Shown here piece after piece: positions 11,968-22,782 of a DNA stretch of 64,000 nucleotides; position 1 is the first letter of the stretch, and each line of letters starts with the position of its first letter. This stretch comes from Zantedeschia hybrid cultivar (lineage: Eukaryota; Streptophyta; Magnoliopsida; Alismatales; Araceae), in the NCBI GenBank assembly GCA_030544215.1, contig JARZZO010000016.1, positions 32,820,001-32,884,000 of the forward strand, in the 5' to 3' direction. Both the position numbers and the translations under genes were made by a program. The notes below the pieces were generated by a model that made no database searches, was not told the origin of the DNA, and saw only the letters and a list, made by a program, of their open reading frames with translations.

Positions 11968-13816
11968 ACCAAACTGACCTCTGGTGAACAAAAGGTATTT
12001 GTCGCCAAGAAAACTGTCTTCCTAGAAGAGGAGTATCTTTCCCAAGAAGACAGTGGGAGTAAAATAGCACTGGAAGAGGTTCCAGATCCCCAAACAGATG
12101 CAATATCATCAAATGAGCTATCAGTTCATGAATCTGTTCAGGTACACACAAATGAGCCTCGTAGATCTGGTAGGATACCTAAACTACCCGAATGATATGT
12201 GGGACATATCGATGAAGGTAAGTATAAGGTAGAATATAATGAGGATGATGATCCTAAAACTTACCAGGAGGACATAGAAGGCCCAGAAGTTGGGAAATGG
12301 CGAGAAGCCATGAACTCATAAATTCAGTCCATGTACACCAACCAAGTTTGGAACTTGGAGGACTTGTCCGAGGGTATTGTACCTATTGGTTGCAAGTGGA
12401 TCTTTAAGAGAAAGATCGGTGCAGATGGATAGATCGACACTTACAAGGCAAGGTTGGTGGCAAAGGGATATCGTTAAAGGCAAAGCATTGACTATGACGA
12501 GACTTTCTCACCAACTGCCATGATAAAGTCGATCATAGTTCAACTCACCATTGCTGTACATTTCGATTTCGAAATCTAGTAGATGGATGTGAAGACTGCC
12601 TTCCTCAACGGTAACCTTAAGGAAGAGGTGTATATGATACAACTTGAAGGTTTCACATCTAAAAAGTATCTAGATAGAGAGTGCAGGCTTCAGAGATCTA
12701 TTTATGGATTGAAGCAAGCTTCCCAGAGTTGGAACATAAGATTTGACAAAGCTGTCAAGTCTTATGACTTCATTAAGAATGAAGATGAGCCTTGTGTGTA
12801 TAAGAAGACCAGTGGAAGTGCAGTCACCTTCTTAGTTCTTTATGTAGATGACATATTACTTATTGCGAATGATGTAACTATGATGTCATCGGTAAAGATA
12901 TGGCTGTCGAAAAACTTCTCCATGAAGGATTTGGGAGAAGCATCCTATGCATTGGGAATACGGATCTATAGAGATAGATCAAAGAAGATGCTTGAAATGA
13001 CCCAATCCATGTACATAGATACTATTGTCAAAAGGTTTGGCATGAAAAATTCCAAGAGATGTCTCATATTGATGAGACACGGAATTATCTCTCAAAGGAG
13101 CAGTCTCCTAAGACTCCTAATGAGAGGGCATTCATGGATAGAGTACTCTATGCCTTTACCATAGGATCTATCATGTATGACACGCTATGTGCACGGCTTG
13201 ATGTTGCCTATGCTCTAAGTGTTACGAGCAGATTTCAGGCTGATCGAGGCGAAGAGCACTGGAAGGCAGTGAAATGTATCCTTAAGTACTTAAGAAGAAC
13301 TAAGGATACATTTCTTGTCTATGGAGGAGGTGACATGAAACTGCGAGACTTTACTGACTCAAATTTTCAATCATGTCCAGATGATAGTAAGTCTACATCT
13401 GGATTTGTGTTTACTTTGAACGGAGGCACAGTGTGCTGGAAGAGTTCCAAGCAAGAAACCACTACAGATTCGACGACTGAAGCTGAGTACATCGTTGCAG
13501 CTGAAGCCGCCAAGGAAGCAGTGTGGTTGAAGAAATTCATCACCGACCTCGGCATAGTTCCTGGCATCTCTGATCCTGTTCCACTGTTGTGCGACAACAA
13601 TGGGACAATTGCGCAAGCCAAAGAGTTGCGGTCTTATCAAATATCGAAGCATATTTTGAGGTGCTTTCATCTAATCAAAGAGATCATTTCCAGAGGAGAT
13701 GTAGTGGTCGAAAGAGTTCCATCCGCCGATAATGTAGCAGATCCACTAACAAAGCCACTGGCTCAAAATGTATTTGAGCATCACCTAGAGTCAATAGGTT
13801 TAGTGCATAAAGGTGA
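11968..13816 (+). pseudogene. Copia (Tork/Tnt1-like) pol fragment: integrase tail, RT, RNase H
   Basis: This is the best preserved Copia coding piece in the window. In order it shows the integrase tail (KVFVAKKTVFLEEEY, near 11990), the linker RRSGRIPKLPE, the RT start VWNLEDL...GCKWIFKRK, MDVKTAFLNGNLKEEVY (12583), YGLKQASQSW, the catalytic YVDD box (12841-12852), and RNase H with DSKSTSGFVF, TTDSTTEAEY and ADPLTKPL. In-frame stops lie upstream of 12583 (for example near 12196, 12319 and 12430), and a frameshift near 13059-13085 separates RT from RNase H. The 5' half of the element (gag, protease, most of integrase) is missing and the MITE abuts it. Downstream it joins LTR sequence abruptly at about 13817, with the LTR start missing. 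Confidence 0.85.
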
Positions 13817-13948
13817 CATTATTTCATTATGTGTAAATTCGTATTGTTATTGTCACATAATGAAGTCTGTGAATATGTGCGATAGTGATCAAATTATGAT
13901 GAGATCATATTAATTAGACTGATCACTTAAACACACATATTCTTAATA
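13817..13948 (+). mobile_element. Copia LTR fragment
   Basis: The text from ATTATGTGTAAATTC to AACACACATATTCTTAAT is the reverse complement of an interior part of the LTR at 790-2228 (about 2030-2145 there). The LTR start is deleted on the left. The right side is cut at the Gypsy LTR, so both ends are broken. The piece at 34578-34747 may be the other end of the same LTR. Confidence 0.65.
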
Positions 13949-15020
13949 GTTCTTGCTTTTGATTTCTTAACAATTATTCCTTTGAACTTCCTTCTTTCTT
14001 CTTCTTTGCACATCGTAAAAGATTAAACAAGAAAGAATCTAATTAGAACTAGAGTAGAGTAGTTTCTATTCTAATAAGAAATTTAAACATGTAACTAAAC
14101 TAATCTACTCACTTGCTTGTTGTTCTTTAAACTCCTAACATGCATGTGTGTTTGAAAATACGAGTGTGTGTGTGTGAACATGAAGTGATGATGATGATGA
14201 TGCACCATGAAAAACAATGATGAATCTATAAAATTAAGGGAAAGCTATAAGGAATTAGGGAAAGAAGATGGTTGGTTGGCTCCTCTATAGCTTTTGTTTT
14301 CAAAAGCTTCAATGGATGAAAAGGGATGAAGAAAAAGGAGCTTTGGATGAAGCTTCTCTTGCTATCTACGTTTTCCTCCTCTAGAGCTTTCAAACACCTT
14401 ACTTCAAGCTTCAAAATCACCAATGGCCAACCCTTTTTTGAAGGTCCAAAGGGTGTTGTATTTATAAGAATAGGTTTAGGGGTGTTTAGGGCTTCAAAAT
14501 GACTATCTCCTGCAGTCGGACTTACCTTGGACGAGTATGGAGGAGTTAGCACCTTCCCAACTTTGGAAACTAGATTATCTCGGCCAAATTATGTTTATCA
14601 GGAAACCCACAAATCGCGTCGTTCAACCGGGACGCCATTTGGCTAATTAAAGCGGCCAAAATAGAAACAAAATCTGGAAAGGAAATCGAAATATATTAGG
14701 AAACCTAAATCACGCCTCCCAAGAGCGACGTACTTTAGATAATCTAGGAAATTAATTCGGATTAAAAGTTGGAAACTCAGACGGATTAGGACTTATTTGG
14801 CATCTCCCTTCAGCGACGCTATTCAATTAAATCTATCTTAATTTGAAAATTTAATTTTGAACTGATTTCGGCTAGGAATCTAAATAGCGTCGTGGTTGGG
14901 CGACACTAATTAACAAATTTTGAGAAAAATTAATTAATGCTTAAACATCAAACTATTTTGAGACATTATAATTGTGACATGAAATTTACTCAATATGAAG
15001 TCAAAATTAGTGTGTCTACA
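13949..15020 (-). mobile_element. Gypsy 3' LTR (outer ~220 bp missing)
   Basis: It aligns with 33508-34577 with few changes and ends ...GTGTCTACA at 15020. It is in the minus orientation, so it begins TGTAGACAC on its own strand. It contains a (GAT)n tract near 14188-14201 and several GGCGTC/GACGC palindromes (14611-14640, about 14712-14745, 14793-14826, 14881-14912). The first part of the LTR, present at 33285-33507, is absent here. Confidence 0.85.
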
Positions 15021-15034
15021 GCTGCCCCACTTTG
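15021..15034 (-). other. Polypurine tract of the Gypsy element
   Basis: On the minus strand this reads CCAAAGTGGGGCAGC directly before TGTAGACAC, the LTR start. This is the expected site for plus-strand priming and fixes both the orientation and the LTR boundary. Confidence 0.8.
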
Positions 15035-16065
15035 GCATTGACTTTGCAAGAAAGTAAAATAAAATGGAATGTACTGAAAAGGTGATGTCAATGTGTGATG
15101 AGACACGCTCTCAACATCATATGATAAGAATTTTTTTCAAAATGATCAATAAAATAATTCTAAAAGATTAATGGAATTAATCATGTCCGGATGAAATAGA
15201 CAAGGAAATAAAATAAGGTCGATCAACTTCTACGATTGGGAAGTACCCTAGGTCACAAACCCTGTAGGTTTCATCATAGAGAGCAGTTCCCAGCCAATGT
15301 GGACGTGCTACAACCATGATGGATATTAAAAAGAAACAAGAAATATTCGGGGTAAAGAGTACAATCAAAGATAAAATCCCAATGATATTTTCAAGAAAAC
15401 TTCAAAGACAATTGAGAGATTAATTCGGAATGGAATATTTCGTATCACGTCAGAATTTATTTGAACAATGGTCTGAAACTTAATCAATAATTAATTCTTA
15501 TCACAATTATTTCAAAGTCCTACATGATGCATGCTGGGCTAAAATAAAATTAAAATAAAAATAAAACATAAATTAATCAAGGATAATATTATTAAATGGT
15601 CATTGATGAGTCAAGATACAAATTCTGTAATTCAGTACTAAGCCGAAGTTCGTTTGTCCACGCACTGTTTCACAAAAGCGGAACCATCGTCCCTATCAAT
15701 TAACAATTTAACGGCCTATCCTTGCGATTAAGAATCCTCTGGATTATCACTGTTTTTGTTGAAGGGGAATTAAAATTCTAGTTTCATCAAAACAAGGTCC
15801 TTGATATATCTAATAAATATTTATCATATAGTAATGCTAATGCAAATCAATTACATAAAAGAAATATAAGGATAGAGATAACCGTCCTTTTAGTCACGAC
15901 TAGGACTCATGAAATTCCCACAGTGGGACCTTAATAAAATTCTTAGCTTCATTTTCACTTCTTTGATATTTCCTGCACGCATAATTTCATCAGTAATTTC
16001 AAGCAAATTAAATATCATGCAATTATGGATTTTCGGAAAAATAACATAAATTCATAAAACTCATC

Positions 16066-16125
16066 AAATAGCGTCACTGTTCACAGACGTCATTTAAATG
16101 ACGTCGCCCCATCCAGACGCCATTT
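16066..16125. repeat. Paired GACGC palindromes upstream of the first PMD-type gene
   Basis: Two 30-bp units stand back to back. The first has arms AAATAGCGTC and GACGTCATTT, the second AAATGACGTC and GACGCCATTT. The inner halves, GACGTCATTTAAATGACGTC, form a perfect 20-bp palindrome centred at 16095/16096. The pair ends about 105 bp before the TATA-like box at 16233. Confidence 0.85.
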
Positions 16126-16232
16126 AAGCTACATAAACAGTTCCCTGTTATGACTTCAATCCGAACTCTACTTGCCTTAATGCACATCCCTCTTTCAATT
16201 TGGAAAGGGCTTCCCAATCTCGCAAATCACTC

Positions 16233-16240
16233 TATAAAAA
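16233..16240 (+). promoter_or_regulatory. TATA-like box for the first antisense gene
   Basis: TATAAAAA lies about 125 bp upstream of the proposed ATG at 16363 and downstream of the palindrome pair at 16066-16125. The position suits a promoter with a short 5' leader, but no transcript evidence is available. Confidence 0.4.
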
Positions 16241-16362
16241 CTTCATTTCTTCATATAAAGCATTACAACAAGCAACCAAGAAGGAGAGGTAAAGGATCCT
16301 CTCCAAAGCTCAGGAAAAAGAGGAGAAAACAGGAAAAAGTTAAGGAAATCAATTCAAAGAGG

Positions 16363-17733
16363 ATGGATTCTATTTCAAACAAGAGGATGAGAAAGACGAT
16401 TGAAAAGCTTTCTGAAGTGAAAAATCATCTAAGTGGGCGAGATCCTAACTTACAAGTAAGCTAATCACTCCTCTAATCAATTCTTTCTATGCAACTCTCT
16501 ACATGTTCTCCATATTCTACTTCTTCATGGGCATGATAGAATTATTCTAATTTCTTTCTTTACCTAGGAATATCCCTTCTTTCCTGGTCCAAGAAGATTT
16601 TCCTCACTTCCATGGATCCAAAAACTAGTTAACAAGGTTAATCTCTTCATGCAATCCTATATATCTAAGTGGCATATCCAAGGATTGGTTATCCATGCCA
16701 AACATTACAAGAGCACAAGCATGGATTGGGCTGCAATGGGCGTTTTGATTGAACTATGGCATCCACAAACTCATACTTTTCTCTTTGCCACATTCGAAGC
16801 CACCATCCTATTAGAAGAAGCTGAACTCTTATTGGGTCTTCTTAAGCTTAAAGTCAACAATGATGATCCTGATTTGAGTGAGATGATGTTCATGAGGGAA
16901 AGAATCACAGGTCAACAATTGTTAGAAAAGATTGTGAATAGGCCAAAGAAAATTCAAAGTTGTCTTACTAAGAAAGGAATAAACCTTGCCAAATTAGCTG
17001 AATGGACTTTGAAGAAGATAGAAGATCTCAAGGATGAAGAAACATAGAACGTGATGAAGGCGTTCACCACGTGCTTAACTGGAGCTTTACTATTCCCTGC
17101 CCAAGATAATATTCTAGAAGATGATCAAATTAGCGCAATCAATGGGATTTTCGAAGGGAAGCAGATCAGCACAACGGTTCTAGCCTATCTCTACAGCAGG
17201 GTCTCTGCAACTTCTACAGGTCAGCTCCCTTATGACAGTATGCTGCTCTTAGCTCTATTGGTAGAATTCCACTTCAAGTTCAATCATAATAAGGAAAAGG
17301 TTCCAAGGATATCCTAGACATGCCAGCGCAGTCCCATCTTCCATATCTCCAATGTTGTGAAGTTCAACGACAACATGCTTACTTCAAGACTCGAGTTGAC
17401 TGGCGTGCTTACTTCAAGACTATGCCCAGAACTAGATTCGAATCCACGTCACTTGCTCTCATGGAAAAAGCGCTTCAAGTGCGCTGTGGTGCTGGCACAG
17501 AACTCCGACTGATCGGGTCAACCGAGTTCATTCTCTATAATCCACATTGCTGGCATCCTCAACTTAGTATGCCTTGTTATGAATTTTCAGAAATATCTTC
17601 TCTTTTTCCAATCAGGAAGTGGGCATTAGGTACTGATGAAGATTTTGAGGCGATAGAACTCATTGCAAATCTTTGGAATATCGGCTTCACCCGTTGTGTG
17701 AAAACTCCTCATCAAGCCAATAAAGAACTGTGA
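16363..17733 (+). pseudogene. PMD-related (DUF7745-type) protein gene, antisense to the Gypsy pol
   Basis: The likely start is ATG 16363. Exon 1 is 16363-16455, ending CAA before GTAAGC. Exon 2 begins at 16568 after TACCTAG and runs to a TGA at 17733. The protein starts with a basic stretch, then shows a plant-mobile-domain-like pattern. LIELWHPQTHTFLF followed by EEAELLLGLLKL corresponds to the W-P-x-x-H-x-F ... E-E-x-x-x-L-L-x-L pattern of this group. A middle block is rich in leucine and aromatic residues (ALLFPAQ..., LLALLVEFHFKF), and a C-terminal part has DWRAYFK and CWHPQLSMPCYEF. These parts resemble, in order, the DUF7745 proteins found in plant Gypsy elements. In-frame stops at 17045-17047 and about 17315-17317, plus a frameshift near 17320, make this copy non-functional. 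A 19-bp tandem repeat (TGCTTACTTCAAGACT) lies at 17373-17422. The family assignment is from memory of the pattern; the function of these proteins is unknown. Confidence 0.65.
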
Positions 17734-18484
17734 AAATCATATGTAAAGGAGCTTAAGAGAATCCACCCTTGAAAGCCCTTCATCCTTATCTTCCAATTTG
17801 ATGTAATAAGATTTTATTTTCATCAAAGAAATCATTCCTTAATATAATAGAAATTCTTCCTTTAATGCTTTGCAATTTTTCTGTAATTTTTCCTAAAGTG
17901 AAACTATGATTTTTTCTCAAAATATCAAGATTCGGGTTCAGTTAATCCAAATTACGTCGACTCAGAGAGACGCCATTAAATCTTAATCAATTTTCGAAAA
18001 TAAGAATTTAATCCTTAAAAGAACCTCAATTCGCGTCCGGTTAGTAAGACGCCTTTCCATTCTCTCTCCCATTTTCGACAAATTTCCAGCAATTAATTCA
18101 CTAAATCGCGACCTACTTAAAAGACGCGAATCTATGATTACTCTGCATTTTCGTGGTACGAACCTGACCAAAAGAGATGGTAAAATCCAAAAGGCGTCGC
18201 CCACAAGGGACGCGTTTTACAAATTTCAAAAATTTTATGTTGCCGCCTTAGTTTGTGCGCCACTGAATAGCGTCGCTATCTCAAGACACGACTTAATGAA
18301 TTCAAATAGGGGTCTCACAAGCCCGAGCTTCTTTCTTCCTCATTCTCGGCATTCTCCGGTGTCTCCGGCCATCTTCCTCGACTATGGCAATCACTTTCGG
18401 CCACCTTCTCTCATTTCTACGCTCTCTCTCACTCTCAAACTCCCTTCCTCACTCCCTTAAGCTCTATTTCTCTTCCACGGTCCT
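17734..18484. other. Intergenic stretch with a cluster of GACGC palindromes
   Basis: No gene is seen. Five palindrome units lie between about 17953 and 18297, with arms such as AAAAGGCGTC/GACGCGTTTT near 18189-18220. The cluster ends about 190 bp before the start codon of the next plus-strand gene, so it may be part of that gene's control region or leader. Confidence 0.55.
17953..18297. repeat. Cluster of five GACGC palindromes upstream of the PMD gene
   Basis: Units are seen near 17953-17980, 18027-18060, 18103-18132, 18189-18220 and 18266-18298. Each has a GCGTC or GCGAC left arm and a GACGC or GACACG right arm, separated by a different 8-12 base loop. The spacing is about 75-85 bp. The best preserved is AAAAGGCGTC...GGACGCGTTTT. 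Confidence 0.75.
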
Positions 18485-21400
18485 ATGGAGCAAGGAGGGC
18501 CAAGTGGGGTCGGCAAACGACGCTGAGTCACCACCATCAAAGTGGTGGAGTTACCCGAGGTTGAGGAAATTCCTGAAACAGCCGGTGAAGCGGCGGCGGG
18601 ACTCACGGAAGTGGAGGATTTTATGGAAGCCGAAGAAGTACCACCCATGGCTCAAGAGGGCGAAGTGGCGGTGGCACCGGCTGAGGAAGTCGGTCCACGT
18701 TTGGTAAGCCTAAAAAAAAAACACCCTACTTATGTTAGATTTCCAATTGGGGGGAAGGAGGGGCTCGACCACAGGATGGGGGAACCTGTGGTGAAAGGCG
18801 TCTGGGGACAGGGATGCCATTTTAAAACACGTCCCTGGACCCAGACGCCATTCAAAATTGTTGAGAATTCTTTCAGAAATCGATTATTAATGTCTCGTTA
18901 ATGATTTTTAATAAATTGCTTGGACAATGCAGGGCACTTTGAGGATGAGGATATCTTGGGATCTGGTGGTAGCTACCTACTGAGGTCTCCCGGACTTCCA
19001 GAAGGTGAGACTGGAGGAGATGGGGTTTAAGGAGATCTTAGAGATAGAGCCGTTTTGGATCTACCTGGTATTGCTCCAGGTGCTGAGGGAGCGATGGCAT
19101 GCTGAGAGCAGGGCATTTCTAATGCCCTGGGGACACATGGTCCCCAGCCTCGAGGACGTATGCAGGATCACCGGCCTTCGAGTAGAAGGTCAAGTAGTGA
19201 GCGGGATTACGTATACTGATTATCATGGACTAGTTCAGGAGTTGCTAGGATTAGAGTGCACGGGACTGGACGGTCGAGAGTCTCGGACTCTCCTCAGGAC
19301 TGCGGTAGAGAGATCCCTAGGAGTGAAGGAGCCTAGACAGCAGACCGATCAGTCCCGGGCCAAGTTGAGAACGAGACTAGCGAGAGCAGCTAGCGCAGTA
19401 TATTGTCAGGATCCTAGTGATCGGGTTAGTGTAGATAGGGATCTTAGGAGATTTTTAGTGTTTTTCTTTGGTAGACTTCTCTTTGGGACGAAGGGCGACT
19501 ACATCCACTATCGCTTCCTGAGTCTCCTTACCGATCTAGACCATCTAGGCGAATATGCCTGGGGTGCGGCCCTTCTGGCTCACCTCTTCAACGACCTCTC
19601 CGCTGTCACACCTGACTGGGAGACCACCATCAGCGGCTTCGCGCCGTTTCTTTAGGTACTTAATTTATTTTATTTATGTTTACTTCATTAAATACTTACT
19701 ATGCAATGCATGTGATCCTAACTACATGTTCTTTTATGCAAATGTGGATATATTATTACTTTCCTCTGGGCCGAGCGAGGCCATCTATACAACCGGCGGC
19801 AGTTCCACTTGCCCGGCGTTGGCATCCAGTGGTAGACACGGCACCACAACATCATCAGCTGACAGCCCTCCGCTGTCAGTTCCTCGACTACCCAGAGCTG
19901 CTGGTGAGTTTTAATTCTTCTCTTTCAATTATTAATTGTTTCATGGGTTATTAGAATGTTTAAACATTTAATTAAATACCTTATTAGAGTATGTTTTATC
20001 AACATGTCTATTAAATGTTGAATGATTGAATGATGAATATTGGAATTTACATCTTATTAAATGCTTATTACTTTGAACATGACATAGTTTATTGATTCAT
20101 TCTATTAATTATTTGATATGTGATATGCAATGTGACTAAACTATATGAATGCAGGTTATTTGGCGTCCATACCTTGGTGTGGACGATGCAAGACAGCCCT
20201 GGGTAGAGCAGGGGCAGGACCGATTCGGGCACCACGTGTGGCTACACTATATGAACGAGATAGCCCTCCTACGCCTGAGGCTGGTGATGCGTACGCTAGG
20301 ACTGCATCAAGAGTGGGTGGAGGAGGAGATCCCGGATGGGATCGGTAGGACCATGCGGGGTATACAGGCCCGCACCGACTGGAGGGCGAAATCCCCGGAC
20401 CAGCACGAGGACTGGTATCGGTATGGAGTCTCGATAGAGTCGCTGGCGGTGAGCAGCGATGCTTACCTGCAGCACTACCGAGCCCACTACGCGGCCCACC
20501 TCCAGCTACTCCGCCCTCTCGATGTAAGTATTATGATATGCTTGTCATGAATGCGTCTTTCATTTTATTAATTATCTTTCTTATATTTGTAAATGTATGA
20601 CATGATATGGTACGAATATGCAGGATGCACGGGATGCCACCATCATTACTTTCCGGGGCCACCTCCACGTGCCGAGGCCCAGTTAGAGCAGGTCCAGAAA
20701 GAGTTGGATGAACTGGTAAGTGTATCATGCATGAATGACATATGCATCATGAATGCTTCCTTTTATTGTTAATCTGTTTCGACATTTACATATTGACGGT
20801 GACCTCCTCTTGTTACAGCGTGCCGCTTATACTCATGCGGCGACCCCCTCATCTTCCACTGCGGCTGGTCCATCTTCTAGTTCCGCTCATGAGGCCGCCC
20901 TTGCCGACCTGCGGAGTCAGATGGCTTCCGCCATCCGCCGAGCCACTCAGGCTGAGGATGATGTTGTTGCTCGGGTAAATCTTTGACTTGTTTCTTGTAT
21001 GATGGCATGCATTTATCTACTTGCTTGATTAGTTAACTGACAGTGTCTTCTGCTATAGGTCCATGAGCTTTGCGTGGCTCTTGGAGAGAGAGATGCTGAG
21101 TTGGCACAAGCTCGCGGTTCAGTAGCCTGAGTTGCTGAGCAGGAGGAGCAGCTGGCACGGCTCTCCACAAGTGATCTTCCTCGCGAGATTGCATGACTCC
21201 AGGTTCGACTGGAGATCCTGACTGAGGAGAGGGATCGCAACCAGTCCCAATTGGAGAGTCTCCAGGGCCGACTATCATTGGCAAAGCACGAGCGCTAGAG
21301 TATAGAGGCTCCATATCAGCGTGCGTGGCAGCGGGCGTTGGATTGAGGACAGACGAGTGCTTTCACCACCAACATAGCAGTATCTTCCAATCAGGCTGGA

Positions 21401-21502
21401 CCGAGTATCATGGGATCACCACCGCCGCCAGCACGAGGACCAGACGTCCAGGACGAGGCGCAGAGCTAGCTGAACGAGGGTGCGGGGGAGAACCAGCCGT
21501 GA
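18485..21502 (+). pseudogene. Plant mobile domain (MAIN-like) gene with coiled-coil tail, seven exons, antisense to the Gypsy pol
   Basis: A single gene model fits: exons 18485-18703, 18933-19655, 19742-19903, 20155-20523, 20624-20715, 20819-20974 and 21059-21502. Nearly all splice sites are GT/AG, and all introns are phase 0. Exon 1 is acidic. Exon 2 holds the PMD core, with LRERWHAESRAFLMPWGHM and PSLEDVCRITGLRVEG, then FFGRLLFGTKGDYI and EYAWGAALLAHLF. Exon 3 has MWIYYYFP and RWHP, and exon 4 has WRPYLGVDD and DWRAKSPDQHEDWYRYG. Exons 5-7 encode a glutamate/glutamine-rich heptad-like coiled coil and a proline-rich end. PMD proteins (the MAIN/MAIL family) occur as host genes and inside Gypsy and MULE elements. 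Damage includes stops in exons 1, 2 and 7 (most from CGA or CAG), the exon 3 acceptor changed from AG to AA (19740-19741), and a 1-nt loss in exon 5. It lies convergent to the Gypsy integrase. Confidence 0.88.
18794..18855. repeat. Paired GACGC palindromes forming a long foldback inside intron 1 of the PMD gene
   Basis: The first unit, AAAGGCGTC...GGGATGCCATTTT, is the approximate reverse complement of the second, AAAACACGTCCCTGG...CAGACGCCATT. The match runs through the loops (TCTGGGGACAGGGA against TCCCTGGACCCAGA), giving about 24 of 30 paired positions by eye. It sits in the proposed 18704-18932 intron. Confidence 0.85.
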
Positions 21503-22782
21503 TGGCTGTCATCATGTATTTTATTTTCATTTTGAAGTCCTGTAGGTGGACTTTCACTTGTACACAAACTCTTCTAATATATGAATGGAGTTTGTTGAGT
21601 TGCCTTTATACTTTTCTCTATTGGCTTTCTCTTCATACCTGCACGCGGCTTGAACAAACAAATTAAATATCTATTCAGGTTTAGTCCTTTGTCCAATTAA
21701 GTAACCGGCTACTTGATCCTATCCTTGGTAGAAGGGTCAAGGGGCGAAACCTTTATCTAATGAAGGCAAATAACAATAATTAAATAAACAGTAAAATACA
21801 ACATACAAGCATGCAAATGCTTACTAAAAATAAAAAGGATGCAACAAATGTGATGCGACAAACAAATGCTAATTGAAATATTTTTGTTTTGCAATTGCAA
21901 GTTTTTAGAAACATCCAATTTTTTTGATGGTTTTACAATATTCAAATTTTTTGTAGTTTTGCAATATTCAATTTTTTTGTTGTTTTGCAATATTCATTTT
22001 TTTTTGTGGTTTTCTTTTGGAATATTTGACTAATCTAAGGACCAGCATGGTACTTGGATCAAAAGAGTGTATTCAATTGTTAACTTAATTCCCAGATCAT
22101 TCTTTAATAACCTAATCCAGTTTCATTATGCTTGAAATATGTTCGTAATTGTGATCCCATTTGATGGTTTGGCCCTCAGTCAACCTCGTTCGTTCCTCAA
22201 ATTTGGAGTACGCTTCTTTAGAATGAAGGGAAGAATTGATTTAGAAAGCCCGCGAGAAGGTTCTGGAAACTCAGAAAGATGTCCCTTCTTTACCCTATTA
22301 TCCATTGGGGTTCGGTCATTTTCACTTTTACGGGGTATTTAACGACCTTGTGCTCCCTTTTCGTTTGGTTTTATGGTCTTTTGAGGTAACATTTGTAATG
22401 TTGGCTTTTTGCCCTTGCTTTTTCTTTTACTTTTTTTTTTTTTTTTTTTTTTGTCGCGGGACAGATCTCCCTCCTTTTTTTTATGACGGCCTCCTACTAA
22501 GATGGCGGGTATTTTTGGTAGTCTATTCTAAGTCTCGTTCCGTCATCATGGGCCGAGAGTAAAACAAAAGTTTTCTTTTGAAAAGAATGAGTTGTACTTT
22601 TCTACTTTTAATCAAGCTTTCGGTGTTCCTTAGGCTTCACATCTCTTGTTACTTACAAACCAAACGTGTTTTTGTGCAATAATACGTTTGAATTAGATTA
22701 CCAAAGATTAATATGGGAATTTGAGTTTTCAAATTTTTCAACTCCACTGGTCCTTGCACCATGTTGATCGATTAAACTAAGG
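21503..22782. other. Spacer between the PMD gene and the end of integrase
   Basis: No gene is supported. It contains an AT-rich part, repeated TTTGCAATATTCAATTTTT words (21935-22000), a T-run at 22429-22452 and a weak plus-strand reading frame at 22139-22342 without known motifs. It separates two convergent transcription units and may hold their 3' ends. Confidence 0.5.

Larger units (their letters stand above)
15035..16362. other. Spacer between 3' LTR and first antisense gene
   Basis: No coding sequence is convincing. The minus-strand frame at 15177-15368 lacks any known motif. At 16066-16125 there is a pair of GGCGTC/GACGC palindromes, and a TATA-like TATAAAAA follows at 16233-16240, about 125 bp before the likely start codon of the first plus-strand gene. 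Confidence 0.5.

Noticed and set aside
18457..18648. Minus-strand frame over the first PMD exon
   Set aside because: It is a shadow of the acidic exon on the plus strand; it has no motifs and is not in the Gypsy pol order.
18485..21502. An intact host MAIN/MAIL gene
   Set aside because: It lies between the integrase and polypurine tract of a Gypsy element and has several stops, a lost splice acceptor and a 1-nt deletion, so it is a passenger pseudogene.
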